Below, piece after piece: positions 21,790 to 35,708 of a DNA stretch of 64,000 bases (its first letter is position 1; every line of letters starts with the position of its first letter). Both the position numbers and the translations under genes were made by a program. The DNA lies in NCBI RefSeq assembly GCF_002901445.1, contig NZ_PPPD01000001.1:806001-870000 (forward strand), in the 5' to 3' direction. The notes below the pieces were generated by a model, which was given only the letters and a program-made list of their open reading frames with translations, had not been told where the DNA came from and did not search any database. The DNA is from Deinococcus koreensis. GTDB taxonomy: Bacteria; Deinococcota; Deinococci; Deinococcales; Deinococcaceae.

Positions 21790-23052
21790 ATGGCTCCTGC
21801 TGACCTCCAGAGCGCTGATTTCCAGAGCGCCGACTTCCAGACGAAACTCGCCCGCTACGCCGAACTGCTCGTCCGTACCGGCGTGAATCTGCCGCAGGGG
21901 GGCAGGGTGAGGATCGGCGCGCCGGTCGAGGCGGTGGCACTCGCGCGCCTGACCGCCCGCGCCGCCTACCGGGCCGGCGCCAGCGACGTGCGGCTGGTCT
22001 ACACCGACCCGCACACCGATCTGGCGCTGTACGAGGACGGCGGCGACGAGGCGGTGGACTTCGTGCCCCCCTGGCACGCCCAGGAGCGCGAGGCGATGGT
22101 GGAGGGCGGCTACGCCTTCATCGGCATCATCGGTGAAGATCCGTCGCTGCTCGCCGGCGTGGACACCGGGCGGGTCGCGCGGCGCAGCACACGGCTCGCC
22201 CAGGCCAACAAACGCGTGGCCGAGGCCACCGGCAACATGCAGGTGAACTGGACGGTGGCCGCGATGGCCACCCCCGCCTGGGCCACGCGCGTCTACCCGG
22301 CGCTGAGCGAGGCCGAGGCGGTGGCGCGGCTCTGGGACGACATCTTCAGGGTCACCCGCTGCGACCAGCCCGACCCGGTGGCGGCCTGGGAGGCGCATCT
22401 GACCCAACTGGATCGCCTGTGCACCCTGCTGAACGACAAGCAGTACGCGGCCCTCCACCTGCGCTCGGGCCTGGGCACCGACCTGAGGGTGGGGCTGGTG
22501 CAGGGCCACCTCTGGGAAGGCGGCGCGGCCACGGCGAAAAACGGCGTGCGCGCGGTGCCCAACCTCCCCACCGACGAGGTGTTCACCATGCCGCACCGCG
22601 ACCGGGTGGACGGCCTCGCGGTCGCCAGCAAGCCCCTGAGCGTGCGCGGCCAGCTCGTGGAGGGCATCCGCGTGCGCTTCGAGGGGGGCCGGGCGGTCGA
22701 GGTCAGCGCCACCCAGGGCGAGGCCACCCTGCGCCAGCTGATCCAGACCGACGAGGGCGCCGCGCGTCTGGGCGAGGTCGCGCTGGTGTCGGCCTCGGCC
22801 CCGGTGGCCCAGACGGGCACCCTGTTCCTGAACACGCTGTTCGACGAGAACGCCGCCAGCCACATCGCGCTGGGCCGCTGTTATCCCACCAACGTACAGG
22901 GTGGCGACGAGGCGACGGTGCAGGCGGCGGGCGGCAACGACTCGCTGATCCACGTGGACTGGATGATCGGCACGCCCGATACCGATGTGGACGGGATCAC
23001 GCAGGGCGGCGCCCGTGAGCCGCTGATGCGCGGGGGCGAGTGGGTGGTGTGA
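21790..23052 (+). CDS. M29-family metallo-aminopeptidase
   Basis: 420 residues, family-normal. Metal-binding and catalytic regions typical of AmpS/aminopeptidase T are present: [18 protein letters not shown] near residue 260 (Glu and His), [19 protein letters not shown] near residue 350 (Glu and His), and HVDWMIG near residue 392 (Asp). It is a cytoplasmic exopeptidase. The first 16 residues contain an almost perfect tandem repeat ([10 protein letters not shown]), so the N-terminus may have expanded. It starts 5 nt after the ArsR gene. Confidence 0.93.
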   Translation: MAPADLQSADFQSADFQTKLARYAELLVRTGVNLPQGGRVRIGAPVEAVALARLTARAAYRAGASDVRLVYTDPHTDLALYEDGGDEAVDFVPPWHAQEREAMVEGGYAFIGIIGEDPSLLAGVDTGRVARRSTRLAQANKRVAEATGNMQVNWTVAAMATPAWATRVYPALSEAEAVARLWDDIFRVTRCDQPDPVAAWEAHLTQLDRLCTLLNDKQYAALHLRSGLGTDLRVGLVQGHLWEGGAATAKNGVRAVPNLPTDEVFTMPHRDRVDGLAVASKPLSVRGQLVEGIRVRFEGGRAVEVSATQGEATLRQLIQTDEGAARLGEVALVSASAPVAQTGTLFLNTLFDENAASHIALGRCYPTNVQGGDEATVQAAGGNDSLIHVDWMIGTPDTDVDGITQGGAREPLMRGGEWVV

Positions 23053-23071
23053 GGGGGGCATGAGCCCTAAA

Positions 23072-23125
23072 CTCTGGGCCATGAGCGAAAGATGTTCCGG
23101 CTCAGAGCCCAGAGCTCAGAGCTCC
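23072..23125. repeat. Dispersed hairpin repeat, copy A
   Basis: Imperfect inverted repeat CTCTGGGCCATGAGC / GCTCAGAGCCCAGAG followed by GCTCAGAGCTC. The right arm is nearly identical to the hairpin at 55753-55822. It lies in the short gap between the aminopeptidase and the cyclophilin gene. Confidence 0.7.
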
Positions 23126-23152
23126 CCGCCTTCATGCACTAAGATGCCGCCC

Positions 23153-23725
23153 ATGACTCAAGGCACCTACTCCGCTGAAGGCTTCCAGCCCACCTCCGAC
23201 CTGAGCGCCGAGCGCCAGACCAAGTTCTCCAAGGCTCCGGAACTGGGCGACGGCATCGAACCCGGCAAGGCCTACCGCGCCGTGCTGGAGACCTCCAAGG
23301 GCCGCATCGTGGTCGAGCTGTTCCCCGACGACGCGCCCGTGACGGTCAACTCGTTCGCCTACCTGCTGCGCCACCACTACTACGACGGCGTCAAGTTCCA
23401 CCGCGTCATCGACGGCTTCATGGCCCAGACCGGCGATCCCACCGGCACCGGCTCGGGCGGCCCCGGCTACAAGTTCGAGGACGAGTTCGGCTCGGCCCAC
23501 CGCCACAGCGGCAAGGGCGTGCTGAGCATGGCGAACGCCGGCCCCTCGACCAACGGCAGCCAGTTCTTCATCACCTTCACGGCCACCCCGCACCTCGACG
23601 GCCGCCACACGGTGTTCGGCAAGGTCGTGGAAGGACTGGACGTCCTCGACCGCCTGACCCGCATCCAGCCCGGCATGGGCGGCACGCCCGACGTGATCGA
23701 GAAGGCGTACCTCGTCGAGAAGTAA
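23153..23725 (+). CDS. Cyclophilin-type peptidyl-prolyl isomerase
   Basis: 190 residues. The cyclophilin core is clear: [25 protein letters not shown] near residue 83 (Arg and Gln of the active site) and [17 protein letters not shown] near residue 125, then [15 protein letters not shown]. There is no signal peptide, so it is cytoplasmic. An in-frame ATG three codons upstream (23144) is an alternative start; neither has a clear ribosome site. Confidence 0.94.
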   Translation: MTQGTYSAEGFQPTSDLSAERQTKFSKAPELGDGIEPGKAYRAVLETSKGRIVVELFPDDAPVTVNSFAYLLRHHYYDGVKFHRVIDGFMAQTGDPTGTGSGGPGYKFEDEFGSAHRHSGKGVLSMANAGPSTNGSQFFITFTATPHLDGRHTVFGKVVEGLDVLDRLTRIQPGMGGTPDVIEKAYLVEK

Positions 23726-23739
23726 GCGGAAGGCGGATG

Positions 23740-23781
23740 GCAGAAGGCAGATGGCTCAAGATCAAGCCATCGGCCTTCTGT
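23740..23781. terminator. Long hairpin between convergent genes, built from a dispersed repeat
   Basis: Stem GCAGAAGGCAGATGGCT / AGCCATCGGCCTTCTGT (15 of 17 paired) with an 8-nt loop. Further GCCATCCGCCTTCTGC sequence to 23815 can pair with the first arm (23727-23740). It likely terminates both the cyclophilin and antiporter genes. Related GCAGAAGGC/GCAGAGGGC text recurs at 30722 and 45887. Confidence 0.65.
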
Positions 23782-23797
23782 CTTTAGCCGTCTGCCC

Positions 23798-25072
<1,275 letters not shown>

Positions 25073-25215
25073 GCTGCCCACAATAGCCCCGCGCCCGGCT
25101 GCGGGGGAGAGTCCTCAGGGGGCAGCGCCGAACAGACAGGGCCAGACAGGCAGCCACCGGACTGTGCTTATCGGATCGTGCCTGTCGGACTGTACCTGTC
25201 AGCAGCGCCCAACGG

Positions 25216-25250
25216 AAAGGGCGGGAAGGACTCGTTCGTCCCCCCCGCCC
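25216..25250 (-). terminator. Terminator after rpoZ
   Basis: Stem GGGCGGG / CCCGCCC followed by TTT on the minus strand, 14 nt after the rpoZ stop. The U-tract is short. Confidence 0.55.
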
Positions 25251-25263
25251 CGTCCACTGGACT

Positions 25264-25563
25264 TCAGTCGCGTTCGCGTTCGCGTTCGGCGTTCAGCTGG
25301 GCCTGCAGCTGAGCCTGCCGCTGGCGCACGTAGTCCTGGTGGAAGCGCGGTTCGTCCATCAGGTCGGTGCCCACGGTGAGCTTGCCGGTGGCCAGCTCGC
25401 GCATGGCCTGGGTCACCAGATTGCGGGTTCGCACCCGCTGTTCGACCGGCAGCACGCTCGGGGCGCCGCTGCGGAGCTGCAGGGCACGCTTGGCCGTGAC
25501 CACGCTCAGCCGGTACTTGCTGTCCGTCATCGACAGCAGTTTATCGATATCTCTTTCCGCCAT
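25264..25563 (-). CDS. rpoZ: RNA polymerase omega subunit
   Basis: 99 residues. It assists assembly of the beta-prime subunit. The pattern MAERDIDKLLSMTDSKYRLSVV near the N-terminus, AKRALQLRSGA and NLVTQAMRELATGKL are the conserved omega core (helices contacting the beta-prime C-terminus). The C-terminal tail is Gln/Arg/Glu-rich. GGGGAG lies 6 nt before the ATG. Confidence 0.9.
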   Translation of the reverse strand: MAERDIDKLLSMTDSKYRLSVVTAKRALQLRSGAPSVLPVEQRVRTRNLVTQAMRELATGKLTVGTDLMDEPRFHQDYVRQRQAQLQAQLNAERERERD

Positions 25564-25706
25564 ACCTCACTCCCCTTTTTGAACCGGCCACGCCGGGCCC
25601 GGTCACTCAACCCCACACTTTATCCCAGCGGCGCCCGCGACACCAGCCCTCGCCGGTCACAGTTCGGGCCCGAATCCCGCGTGGCACCCGGCCACCACGT
25701 CGCTGC

Positions 25707-25754
25707 CCGGAGAACCCCCCGGACTCACCCGGCAGGTTCTCCGGGGGGTACAGT
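25707..25754 (+). promoter_or_regulatory. Perfect inverted repeat next to a -10 box
   Basis: CCGGAGAACC (25707-25716) and GGTTCTCCGG (25735-25744) form a perfect 10-bp dyad with 18 nt between. A competing pairing, CCCCCCGG / CCGGGGGG (25715-25722 with 25741-25748), is also possible. TACAGT (25749-25754) follows directly as a -10 candidate for the small gene at 25764, so the dyad could be an operator. Confidence 0.5.
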
Positions 25755-25763
25755 GGGGGCACC

Positions 25764-25934
25764 ATGTCCATGCTGCGTGACCTCCTGGCCTTTCTGGTCG
25801 GTTCGGCCGGCGTCCTGGCAGATTTTTTCGGCGTGGTCGACCTGAGCGGCGGTCACCCGTTGCTGGGCCTGACGCTCTGCGTGGCGGGCCTGGGGGCGCT
25901 GTGGGGCGCGTTCAGGCTGGGCACCCGGGACTGA
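25764..25934 (+). CDS. Small membrane protein
   Basis: 56 residues with two hydrophobic segments (LLAFLVGSAGVLADFF near residue 7, LLGLTLCVAGLGALWGAF near residue 34). An ATG is present, with TACAGT 9 nt upstream, and the reading frame has the strong GC bias at third positions seen in neighbouring genes. It lies in the gap between rpoZ and dgoD and has no recognised family. Confidence 0.6.
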   Translation: MSMLRDLLAFLVGSAGVLADFFGVVDLSGGHPLLGLTLCVAGLGALWGAFRLGTRD

Positions 25935-25950
25935 GGGGCGCCGGCCTCTC

Positions 25951-27099
25951 TCACCACTCGGCCACGCTGCCGTCGGGGTGACGCCAGAGCGGGTTGCGCC
26001 AGCGGTGGCCGGTCTTGGCCTGCTCGCGCACGTACGCCTCGTCGACCTCGATGCCGAGCCCCGGGCCGGAGGGGATGGCGACGAAACCGGCCTCGTACTC
26101 GAAGACCTCCCTCCCGCTCAGGTAATCGAGGAGGTCGCTGCCCTGGTTGTAATGGATCCCCAGGCTCTGCTCCTGGATGGCGGCGTTGTGGGCCACGGCG
26201 TCCAGCTGCAGGCAGGCGGCCAGCGCGATCGGCCCCAGCGGGCAGTGGGGCGCCAGGGCCACGTCGTAGGCCTCGGCCATCGAGGCGATCTTGCGGCATT
26301 CGGTGATGCCGCCCGCGTGCGAGAGGTCGGGCTGCAGCACGTCGGCCAGCCCCTCCTGCAGCACCGCCTTGAACTCCCAGCGCGAGTACAGCCGCTCGCC
26401 CAGCGCGATCGGGGTGCTGGTCACGCGCCGCACCTCGCGCAGCGCCTCCACGTTCTCGCTGAGCACGGGTTCCTCGATGAACATCAGGCGCATGGCGTCC
26501 AGCTCCTTCGCCAGCACGCGGGCCATCGGCAGATGCACGCGCCCGTGGAAATCCACGGCGATCCCGAAGTCGGGCGTGGTGGCGTCGCGCACCGCCTGCA
26601 CCCGCGCCAGCACCGCGTCGATCTTGGAGGGCACGTCGAGGTAGCTCATCTCCTCGGTGGCGTTCATCTTGATGGCCGTGAAGCCTGCGGCCAGCGCCGC
26701 GCGGGCGCTCTCGGCCACGTCGGCGGGGCGGTCGCCGCCGATCCAAGAATAGACGCGCATCCGGTCGCGGCAGGGGCCGCCCAGCAGGCTGTGAACCGGC
26801 GCTCCCAGCACCCTGCCCTTGATGTCCCAGAGCGCCTGGTCGATGCCCGCGATGGCGCTCATAAACACCGCCCCGCCCCGGTAGAAGCCGCCCCGGTGCA
26901 TGACCTGCCACAGATCCTCGATGCGGCCCGGATCGCGGCCGATCAGCCCGTCGGCCAGTTCGTCCACGGCGGCCTGGACGGTGTGGGCGCGGCCCTCGAC
27001 GACCGGCTCACCCCAGCCGCTCACGCCCTCGTCGGTCTCGATCTTCAGGAACAGCCAGCGCGGCGGGACGAGGAAGGTTTCCAGGCGCGTGATCTTCAT
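25951..27099 (-). CDS. dgoD: D-galactonate dehydratase
   Basis: 382 residues, enolase superfamily. It dehydrates D-galactonate to 2-keto-3-deoxygalactonate. Alignment from memory to the E. coli enzyme is near-collinear: [56 protein letters not shown] (metal Asp and general acid/base His), [38 protein letters not shown] and the C-terminal [16 protein letters not shown]. Its start overlaps the aldolase stop by 4 nt. Assignment to DgoD rather than another sugar-acid dehydratase is strong. Confidence 0.95.
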   Translation of the reverse strand: MKITRLETFLVPPRWLFLKIETDEGVSGWGEPVVEGRAHTVQAAVDELADGLIGRDPGRIEDLWQVMHRGGFYRGGAVFMSAIAGIDQALWDIKGRVLGAPVHSLLGGPCRDRMRVYSWIGGDRPADVAESARAALAAGFTAIKMNATEEMSYLDVPSKIDAVLARVQAVRDATTPDFGIAVDFHGRVHLPMARVLAKELDAMRLMFIEEPVLSENVEALREVRRVTSTPIALGERLYSRWEFKAVLQEGLADVLQPDLSHAGGITECRKIASMAEAYDVALAPHCPLGPIALAACLQLDAVAHNAAIQEQSLGIHYNQGSDLLDYLSGREVFEYEAGFVAIPSGPGLGIEVDEAYVREQAKTGHRWRNPLWRHPDGSVAEW

Positions 27100-27743
27100 G
27101 GGGTGCTCCTCGTAGCGTCCAGGAGGGCCTGCGCCCCGCGCCGCAGGGCCGGCCAGTCGGGGTTGGCCCAGTCGGCGCGGGTGAGTGCCCCGCCGATCCC
27201 CGCGCCGTCCGCCCCGGCGGCGAGGTAGGCCGCGACGTTGCTGGCGTCCACCCCGCCCACGGCCAGCAGGGGCCACCCGGGGTAGGGGCCGCGCAGATGC
27301 CGGAAGTAGGCCGGCCCGTGCGAACCCGCCGGGAAGACCTTGACCCCGGCGCTGCCCAGCGCGACTGCCCGCGCGATCTCGGTGGGGGTCAGGGCGCCCA
27401 TCAGCAGGCCCAGGCCACGCTCGTGGGCGGCGGTGGCCACCTCCGGGATCACGTGGGGCGTGACCAGGAAGCCCGCGCCGGCCTCCTGCGCCTGGGCGGC
27501 CAGCTCCGGCGTGAGAACCGTGCCCGCGCCCAGCAGCAGCTCCGGCCCGGCAGCCGCGCGGATGGCCCGCAGCGCCTCCAGACCGTGGGCGTCAGACAGG
27601 GCGACCTCGAACCAGTCCAGGCCCGCGCCGCGCAGGGTCTCGATCAGCCGCGGGGCGTGGACGGCCGGCACGCCGCGCAGGATGACGAGCACCCGTGAGC
27701 GGCGCAGGGCCGCGAGCAGGACGTCGGTGGGCGACTCAGGCAT
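27096..27743 (-). CDS. dgoA: 2-dehydro-3-deoxy-6-phosphogalactonate aldolase (KDPG aldolase family)
   Basis: 215 residues. A class I aldolase that splits KDPGal (or KDPG) into pyruvate and glyceraldehyde-3-phosphate. The catalytic glutamate is in WFEVALSD near residue 45, [11 protein letters not shown] is near residue 70 and the Schiff-base lysine in GVKVFPAG near residue 134. It is coupled to dgoD, which favours a galactonate role over gluconate. Confidence 0.9.
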   Translation of the reverse strand: MPESPTDVLLAALRRSRVLVILRGVPAVHAPRLIETLRGAGLDWFEVALSDAHGLEALRAIRAAAGPELLLGAGTVLTPELAAQAQEAGAGFLVTPHVIPEVATAAHERGLGLLMGALTPTEIARAVALGSAGVKVFPAGSHGPAYFRHLRGPYPGWPLLAVGGVDASNVAAYLAAGADGAGIGGALTRADWANPDWPALRRGAQALLDATRSTP

Positions 27744-27861
27744 GGCGCCCCGGGTGGGCGGGTTCAGGCGGTCTCATCGGCATGGACACCTCTTCTCTGC
27801 CAGCTTATGCTCTGCCGGCTCAGCGCCGTCTGTTCAGGCCCGTCGGTCGAGGCCCGTCGAG

Positions 27862-28809
27862 TCACCGCCGTGGCTCCCCGTGCTCGCCCCCCTCCAGAAC
27901 GGCCCAGACTTCGGCCTCGCTGGCGCGGAGCTGATCGCCGGGCAGGGTGGTCTTCAGGGCAGCGCAGGCCGAGGCGAAGCGCAGTGCCCCGGCCGCCCCC
28001 GCGCCCCCCAGCCAGGCGTGCAGGAAGCCGCCCGCGAAGGCGTCCCCGCGCCCGATCCGGCCGGGGCCAGCCGCGATCACCCCCTCCTGAACCACCACCC
28101 CGCCACCGGGCCGATGCGCCTCGCTGCCCTGAGCGCCGCGCGTGACGACGATGAGGGCGTGCGGGTTCAGGGCCCGCAGCCCGGGCAGGCCACCCAGCAG
28201 GCCGAGGTCACGCTGGGCCACGAAGATCAGGTCGGCGTGCCGGACGGCGGAGCCATACGTATCGGCCGCGTCGGCAGCGGGCAGGAGCAGGCGGCGGTGG
28301 TTCACGTCGAACGACACCCGGACGCCCTGGGCACGCGCCTGTTCCATCAGAGCCAGCGCCAGCGCCCGCGGCCCCGGCCCCAGCGACAGGCTGATGCCGC
28401 TGACATGCAGCGCCGCGCACCCCCTCAGCCACGCCGGGTCGAGGTCCGTGGCGTCCAGGGTCTGGAAGGCCGTGCCCTGGCGGTCGTACAGGGCGCGGCT
28501 GGGCCGGGGCGGGTGGTGGTCTTCGAGGTAGAAGGTGCCCAGGCGGCCGGGGCGTTCCAGGCTCAGATCCCGCACGTCCAGCGCGCGGACATGCGCGCTG
28601 GCCCAGTCGCCCAGCGGGCCGGGCGGCAGCGCACTGGCCCAGGCGGCGGGGCGGCCCAGCGCCCGCAGCGCCGCCGCTACGTTCAGCTCCGAGCCGGCGC
28701 ACTCGGCCCCCAGCGCGCTCATGCTCTCCAGCCGCTGCGCGGCGGGCAGCGTGAGCTTGAGCAGCGCTTCCCCGAAGGTCAGCACGGCATCGGCAGGGTC
28801 GGCCGTCAA
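27862..28809 (-). CDS. PfkB-family sugar kinase, probable 2-keto-3-deoxy-gluconate/galactonate kinase
   Basis: 315 residues. The ribokinase-fold N-terminus TFGEALLKL, ECAGSELNVAAALRALG near residue 35 (the GG substrate-binding region) and ITTPFK-type FDVNHR near residue 187 resemble KDG kinases. The C-terminal anion-hole motif reads GRIGRGDAFAGGFL, where GAGD is usual; the base Asp is kept. Position suggests it phosphorylates the DgoD product before the aldolase acts. E. coli DgoK is a different kinase family, so this would be a non-orthologous replacement. Confidence 0.85.
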   Translation of the reverse strand: MTADPADAVLTFGEALLKLTLPAAQRLESMSALGAECAGSELNVAAALRALGRPAAWASALPPGPLGDWASAHVRALDVRDLSLERPGRLGTFYLEDHHPPRPSRALYDRQGTAFQTLDATDLDPAWLRGCAALHVSGISLSLGPGPRALALALMEQARAQGVRVSFDVNHRRLLLPAADAADTYGSAVRHADLIFVAQRDLGLLGGLPGLRALNPHALIVVTRGAQGSEAHRPGGGVVVQEGVIAAGPGRIGRGDAFAGGFLHAWLGGAGAAGALRFASACAALKTTLPGDQLRASEAEVWAVLEGGEHGEPRR

Positions 28810-28876
28810 CGGAGCGTCCAGGCGCCGGGCGGGTACCCCCAGCCTCTGGGCGGGCGGGGATCGGCGCCCATCCCGC

Positions 28877-30511
<1,635 letters not shown>

Positions 30512-30611
30512 GGGGGCAGTGTAATGAACGGCCCGCCCCGCGCGCCCGCTCCGACAAGACAGCGTGAACTCCCACCCGGACACGGCGGGCATGTGCTGCT
30601 AGCCTGGGCCC

Positions 30612-30722
30612 ATGCGGGAGTTCCTGAACGACTGGTGGCGGCTCCTCAAGCTGATCGTGGGTTCCATCGCCATTCCGGTGATCCTGTGGGGGCTTCTGGT
30701 CTGGGCGGGCGTGCTGAGGTAG
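30612..30722 (+). CDS. Small single-span membrane protein
   Basis: 36 residues: [15 protein letters not shown], then a membrane helix ([20 protein letters not shown]). A TAGCCT box lies 7 nt before the ATG, the leaderless pattern seen at many real genes here, and a strong terminator follows. This makes it more likely than chance, but it is short and unmatched. Confidence 0.55.
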   Translation: MREFLNDWWRLLKLIVGSIAIPVILWGLLVWAGVLR

Positions 30723-30754
30723 GCAGAGGGCAGAGAGCGTAGCGCAAAAGGAGC

Positions 30755-30799
30755 AGGACAGAGCGGGCCAGGAACGTCATCCTGGCCCGCTTGTCCTTT
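30755..30799. terminator. Large bidirectional terminator hairpin
   Basis: Two-part stem AGGACA / TGTCCT and GCGGGCCAGGA / TCCTGGCCCGC (17 pairs in all) with a 6-nt loop. TTT follows on the plus strand. It closes trxB (minus) and the 36-residue gene (plus). Confidence 0.85.
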
Positions 30800-30808
30800 C
30801 GATCAGCC

Positions 30809-31798
<990 letters not shown>

Positions 31799-31884
31799 GC
31801 AAGGAGCGTACCACCGGCCACCTTCGCCCATGGTCAGCCGCGCACAGTTTACTTTTTAAAGCATCAAGTGAAAGCATCAGGAGG

Positions 31885-31913
31885 TTGCTTAGCTATTGAT
31901 AATCCATTATCAT
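31885..31913 (+). promoter_or_regulatory. Promoter overlapped by a metalloregulator-like operator
   Basis: TTGCTT (31885-31890), 17-nt spacer, TATCAT (31908-31913). The perfect palindrome TGATAATCCATTATCA (31897-31912) covers the spacer and -10. GATAAT/ATTATC half-sites are Fur-box-like. The 12-mer GCTATTGATAAT (31892-31903) recurs inverted before the ABC ATPase gene at 34028-34039. Confidence 0.75.
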
Positions 31914-31977
31914 TTCCAGCCTGACGGCCCCCGGGCCACCTGCCCTGTCCTGCTCTCACCCCCGGAGACCCCTGCCC

Positions 31978-32892
31978 ATGATCCGCACTTCGCTGGCCCT
32001 GCTGACCCTGTCGACCACCGCTCTCGCCCAGGCGGCCCCGCTGCAGGTCAGCGCGACGACCTCGATCATCGGCGACTTCGTGCGGGCAGTCGGCGGCGCC
32101 CGCGTGCAGGTGGGCTTGATCGTGCCCGTCGGCGCCGATGCCCACACCTTCCAGCCCTCCACCGGCGTGATCCGCAGCCTGGAGCGCAGCCGGGCGCTGT
32201 TCGCCAACGGCGCGGGCCTGGAGCCCTGGCTGCCCCGATTGAGCGCCAGCGTGCCGAAGGTGCCGGTGAAGGCCCTGACGGCCGGGTTGAAGCTGCGCGC
32301 CGCTCCGGACGAGCCTGGCCCACACGAGCCCGGCGAGGAACACCCCGATGAGGGCCACGGCGCCTCCGACCCGCACGCCTGGTGGGACGCCACGCTGGCG
32401 GCCGGGTACGTGAAGACGGTTCAGGCCGCCCTGAGCGCCCTCGATCCGGCCGGCAGGGCCACCTACGCGAACAATGCCGCCGCCTACCTGAAACAGCTCA
32501 CGGCGCTGGACGCCTACGCGAGGAAGCAGTTCGCCACGGTGCCTGCCGCGCGGCGCCAGATCGTGACCAACCACGACAGCCTGCACTATCTGGCGGCCCG
32601 CTACGGCCTGAAGGTCGTCGGCGCCGTGCTGCCGGGCCTGAGCACCGAACGCGAGCCCAGCGCCCGCGAACTCGCCACGCTGATCGGCGCGGTGAAGAAG
32701 AGCGGCGCCCGCGTGATCTTCACCGAGAACTCCGTGAATACCCGTCTGGCCCAGACCCTGGCGGCCGAGACCGGCGCCCGGATCGCGCCCCCGCTCTACA
32801 CCGACTCGCTGGGGCCCAGGGGCAGTTCCGGCGACACCTTCCTGAAGGCGTTCCGGGCGAACGTGGACACGATGGTGCGGGCGCTGCGCTGA
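31978..32892 (+). CDS. Zinc (or manganese) ABC transporter substrate-binding protein
   Basis: 304 residues with a signal peptide ([20 protein letters not shown]). Cluster 9 metal-binding fold: first ligand in [10 protein letters not shown] near residue 58, an acidic His loop ([16 protein letters not shown]) near residue 118, second ligand in DPHAWWD near residue 134, third in [15 protein letters not shown] near residue 195, and an Asp in LYTDSLG near residue 277. A third His rather than Glu resembles ZnuA more than manganese-binding relatives; this is inference. Its transporter partners are 1.2 kb away at 34059 and 34893. Confidence 0.9.
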   Translation: MIRTSLALLTLSTTALAQAAPLQVSATTSIIGDFVRAVGGARVQVGLIVPVGADAHTFQPSTGVIRSLERSRALFANGAGLEPWLPRLSASVPKVPVKALTAGLKLRAAPDEPGPHEPGEEHPDEGHGASDPHAWWDATLAAGYVKTVQAALSALDPAGRATYANNAAAYLKQLTALDAYARKQFATVPAARRQIVTNHDSLHYLAARYGLKVVGAVLPGLSTEREPSARELATLIGAVKKSGARVIFTENSVNTRLAQTLAAETGARIAPPLYTDSLGPRGSSGDTFLKAFRANVDTMVRALR

Positions 32893-33164
32893 ATCGAGGG
32901 GGCGCTGAACTGAGGAGGGCGCTAAATCGACGAAGGGGCTGGATCAAACACGGCGCCGGGTGGCCGACGGGCCTGGAGGAACCACGTCAGCCGCTCGATT
33001 CCGATGGGCTCTCTCCCACACCACAGGCGAGGCTTGGCGCTGCTCAGCATGACCAATTTGACTGAATGAATTGAGCGGCTCAAGACGAAGCCCATGTCAC
33101 CCTGAGCGCAACGAAGGGGCTCGCGGCTCCGCTCGAACAGCGCCCGAATCGCCCATTCGGCAGC
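32893..33164. repeat. Intergenic region with dispersed-repeat fragments
   Basis: 272 nt with no gene. It holds an imperfect inverted repeat (AGCCGCTCGATT at 32989 against GAATTGAGCGGCT ending at 33080) and the phrase GTCACCCTGAGCGCAACGAAGGGG (33096-33119 region), which resembles short repeats scattered in many GC-rich genomes. Confidence 0.35.
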
Positions 33165-33974
33165 TCAGCGCGTCCAGACATACGGCGTGGTCGTCGTGAC
33201 CCGGCGCAGTCCGCTGCGTTCCAGGATCGGGCGGGAATATTCGGTGCAGTCGCTGTGCAGATAGCGGACGCCCCGGTTCAGGGCCGACCGGGCGCGGGCC
33301 GCCGTGAGCGCGCGGTAGATGCCCTTTCCGCGCCACTCGGGCAGGGTGCCTCCACCCCACAGGCCCGCGAAGTCGCTGCCTGGAACGACTCCAAGCTGCC
33401 CTATGCAGACGATCTCACCGGCCGCCTCGGCCACCCAGAGTTCGAAGAGGTCTGGACTCCTCTCGATCTGCCGCAGATAACCGCCCACCCCGAAGCCGTA
33501 GCCAAACGCCTTCTCCTGCGCGGCGGCGGCCCGCACCACGTCCGGGAGGGGGTCGGGCTGGTCGTCGATGCGGCGTAGGGTCACGCCCTGGGGGAGCGGC
33601 ACGGGCTGGGCCAGCAGAGCCGCCTCGCCCACCATCACCGTTTCCACGGCCTGCGCCTGGAACCCGTGAGTGCTCAGGCGCTGCGGAAGGTCGGCGGGCG
33701 CGTCGTGGCCACGGGTCTTCCATTCGAAGGTCTGGATGTCCGGGTCGGCGGCGTAGTGGGCCACGGTATCCGCGATCAGGGCGTCCAGGGCTGGCCCGGT
33801 CAAGCCGTCCAGCGAGCGGTAAGACACGAAACCCCGCCCGCCCTCCTTGCCGCGCCAGAGCGGCCCGGCCCGGTCGAAGCTCGTCATGGATACCATCTCG
33901 GCCCCCTCGCGGAGCTGGGCGTCGTAGGCGTCCAGCAGACGCTTCAGGTCGCTGTCTGGCGCAGGGTCGGGCAT
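33165..33974 (-). CDS. GNAT-family N-acetyltransferase
   Basis: 269 residues. The C-terminal half is a GNAT domain: [23 protein letters not shown] near residue 175, then the acetyl-CoA loop [20 protein letters not shown] near residue 210 (Q/RxxGxG/A type) and [19 protein letters not shown]. The N-terminal half looks like a degenerate second domain. The substrate is unknown. It sits on the opposite strand between the two halves of the metal importer, and its start faces the operator at 34013. Confidence 0.85.
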   Translation of the reverse strand: MPDPAPDSDLKRLLDAYDAQLREGAEMVSMTSFDRAGPLWRGKEGGRGFVSYRSLDGLTGPALDALIADTVAHYAADPDIQTFEWKTRGHDAPADLPQRLSTHGFQAQAVETVMVGEAALLAQPVPLPQGVTLRRIDDQPDPLPDVVRAAAAQEKAFGYGFGVGGYLRQIERSPDLFELWVAEAAGEIVCIGQLGVVPGSDFAGLWGGGTLPEWRGKGIYRALTAARARSALNRGVRYLHSDCTEYSRPILERSGLRRVTTTTPYVWTR

Positions 33975-34012
33975 GGGGCCAGCTTAACGCCCCGACCAGA
34001 AGTTCGAGATTC

Positions 34013-34058
34013 TGATAGCGATTTTCCATTATCAATAGCGGCGCGGTATCCTGCCGGG
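34013..34058 (+). promoter_or_regulatory. Promoter and operator of the metal ABC ATPase gene
   Basis: TATCCT (34047-34052) lies 6 nt before the ATG (leaderless type). Spaced half-sites TGATA (34013) and TATCA (34034), and ATTATCAATAGC (34028-34039), the exact reverse complement of 12 nt at 31892-31903, overlap the -35 zone. The region is shared with the divergent GNAT gene. Confidence 0.7.
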
Positions 34059-34781
34059 ATGCTGGGCGTCGAGCACCTGACCGTCACCTATGGCCCCCAG
34101 GTCGCCCTGGAGGACGCCACCGTGCGCTTCGAGGCCGGACAGTTCAGCGCCATCATCGGCCCGAACGGCGCGGGCAAGAGCACGCTGCTCAGGACTCTGG
34201 TGGGTCTGCTGCCCGATCACGCCGGCGCCGTGCAGTTCGACCCCGGCCATACCGCGCAGGGGTGCATCTCCTACGTGCCGCAGCAGCAGACGCTCGACTG
34301 GGCCTTCCCCGTGACCGTCTGGGACGTGGCGATGATGGGCCGCACCGGGCGGCTGGGCTGGCTGCGCTGGCCGGGCCGCAAAGACCGCGAACTCGTGCAG
34401 GCGGCGCTGAGGGAGACCGGCGTGTACGACCTCAGACACCGCCACATCGGGGCGCTCTCGGGGGGGCAGCGCCAGCGCGTGCTGCTGGCCCGGATGCTGG
34501 CCCGCAGGGGCCACCTGCTGCTGCTCGACGAGCCCCTGACCGGCGTGGACGCCGCCACCCAGGAAAGCCTGATGGCCCTGCTGCGCGCCGAGGCGAACCG
34601 GGGCCGCGCCGTCGTGATGGTCACCCACGATCTGGAGCAGGCCCGGCGCTGGTGCGACCAGCTCGTGCTCATCAACCGCCGGATCATCGCCGCCGGCACG
34701 CCGGAGCAGGTCTACACGCCGCAGAACATCGAGGCGACCTTTTCCTCCAGCCACCTCGGCCACACGCACGCGGAGGCATGA
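34059..34781 (+). CDS. Metal ABC transporter ATP-binding protein
   Basis: 240 residues. Walker [10 protein letters not shown] near residue 35, Q-loop [10 protein letters not shown] near residue 72 (typical of zinc/manganese importers), signature LSGGQRQR near residue 135, Walker [13 protein letters not shown] near residue 155 and switch His in VTHDLEQA near residue 187. It powers uptake with the permease at 34893 and the binding protein at 31978. Confidence 0.95.
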   Translation: MLGVEHLTVTYGPQVALEDATVRFEAGQFSAIIGPNGAGKSTLLRTLVGLLPDHAGAVQFDPGHTAQGCISYVPQQQTLDWAFPVTVWDVAMMGRTGRLGWLRWPGRKDRELVQAALRETGVYDLRHRHIGALSGGQRQRVLLARMLARRGHLLLLDEPLTGVDAATQESLMALLRAEANRGRAVVMVTHDLEQARRWCDQLVLINRRIIAAGTPEQVYTPQNIEATFSSSHLGHTHAEA

Positions 34782-34872
34782 GGAGAGTGATGAGCGGGGA
34801 GGCAGGAGTGATGAGGGAGGCCGTGTCTCCTGCTCCTCCTCATTCCTCATCTCTCGTCACTCATCACTCCAC
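34779..34872. repeat. Intercistronic inverted repeat
   Basis: GGAGTGATGAG (34805-34815) pairs perfectly with CTCATCACTCC (34860-34870). Flanking purine-rich GAGGAGAGTGATGAG and pyrimidine-rich CTCCTCATTCCTCATCTCTC offer more pairings. It separates the ATPase and permease genes by 111 nt and may tune their relative expression. Confidence 0.65.
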
Positions 34873-34892
34873 CCCATCCCCAAGGCGCACCT

Positions 34893-35702
<810 letters not shown>

Positions 35703-35708
35703 GCCTGG

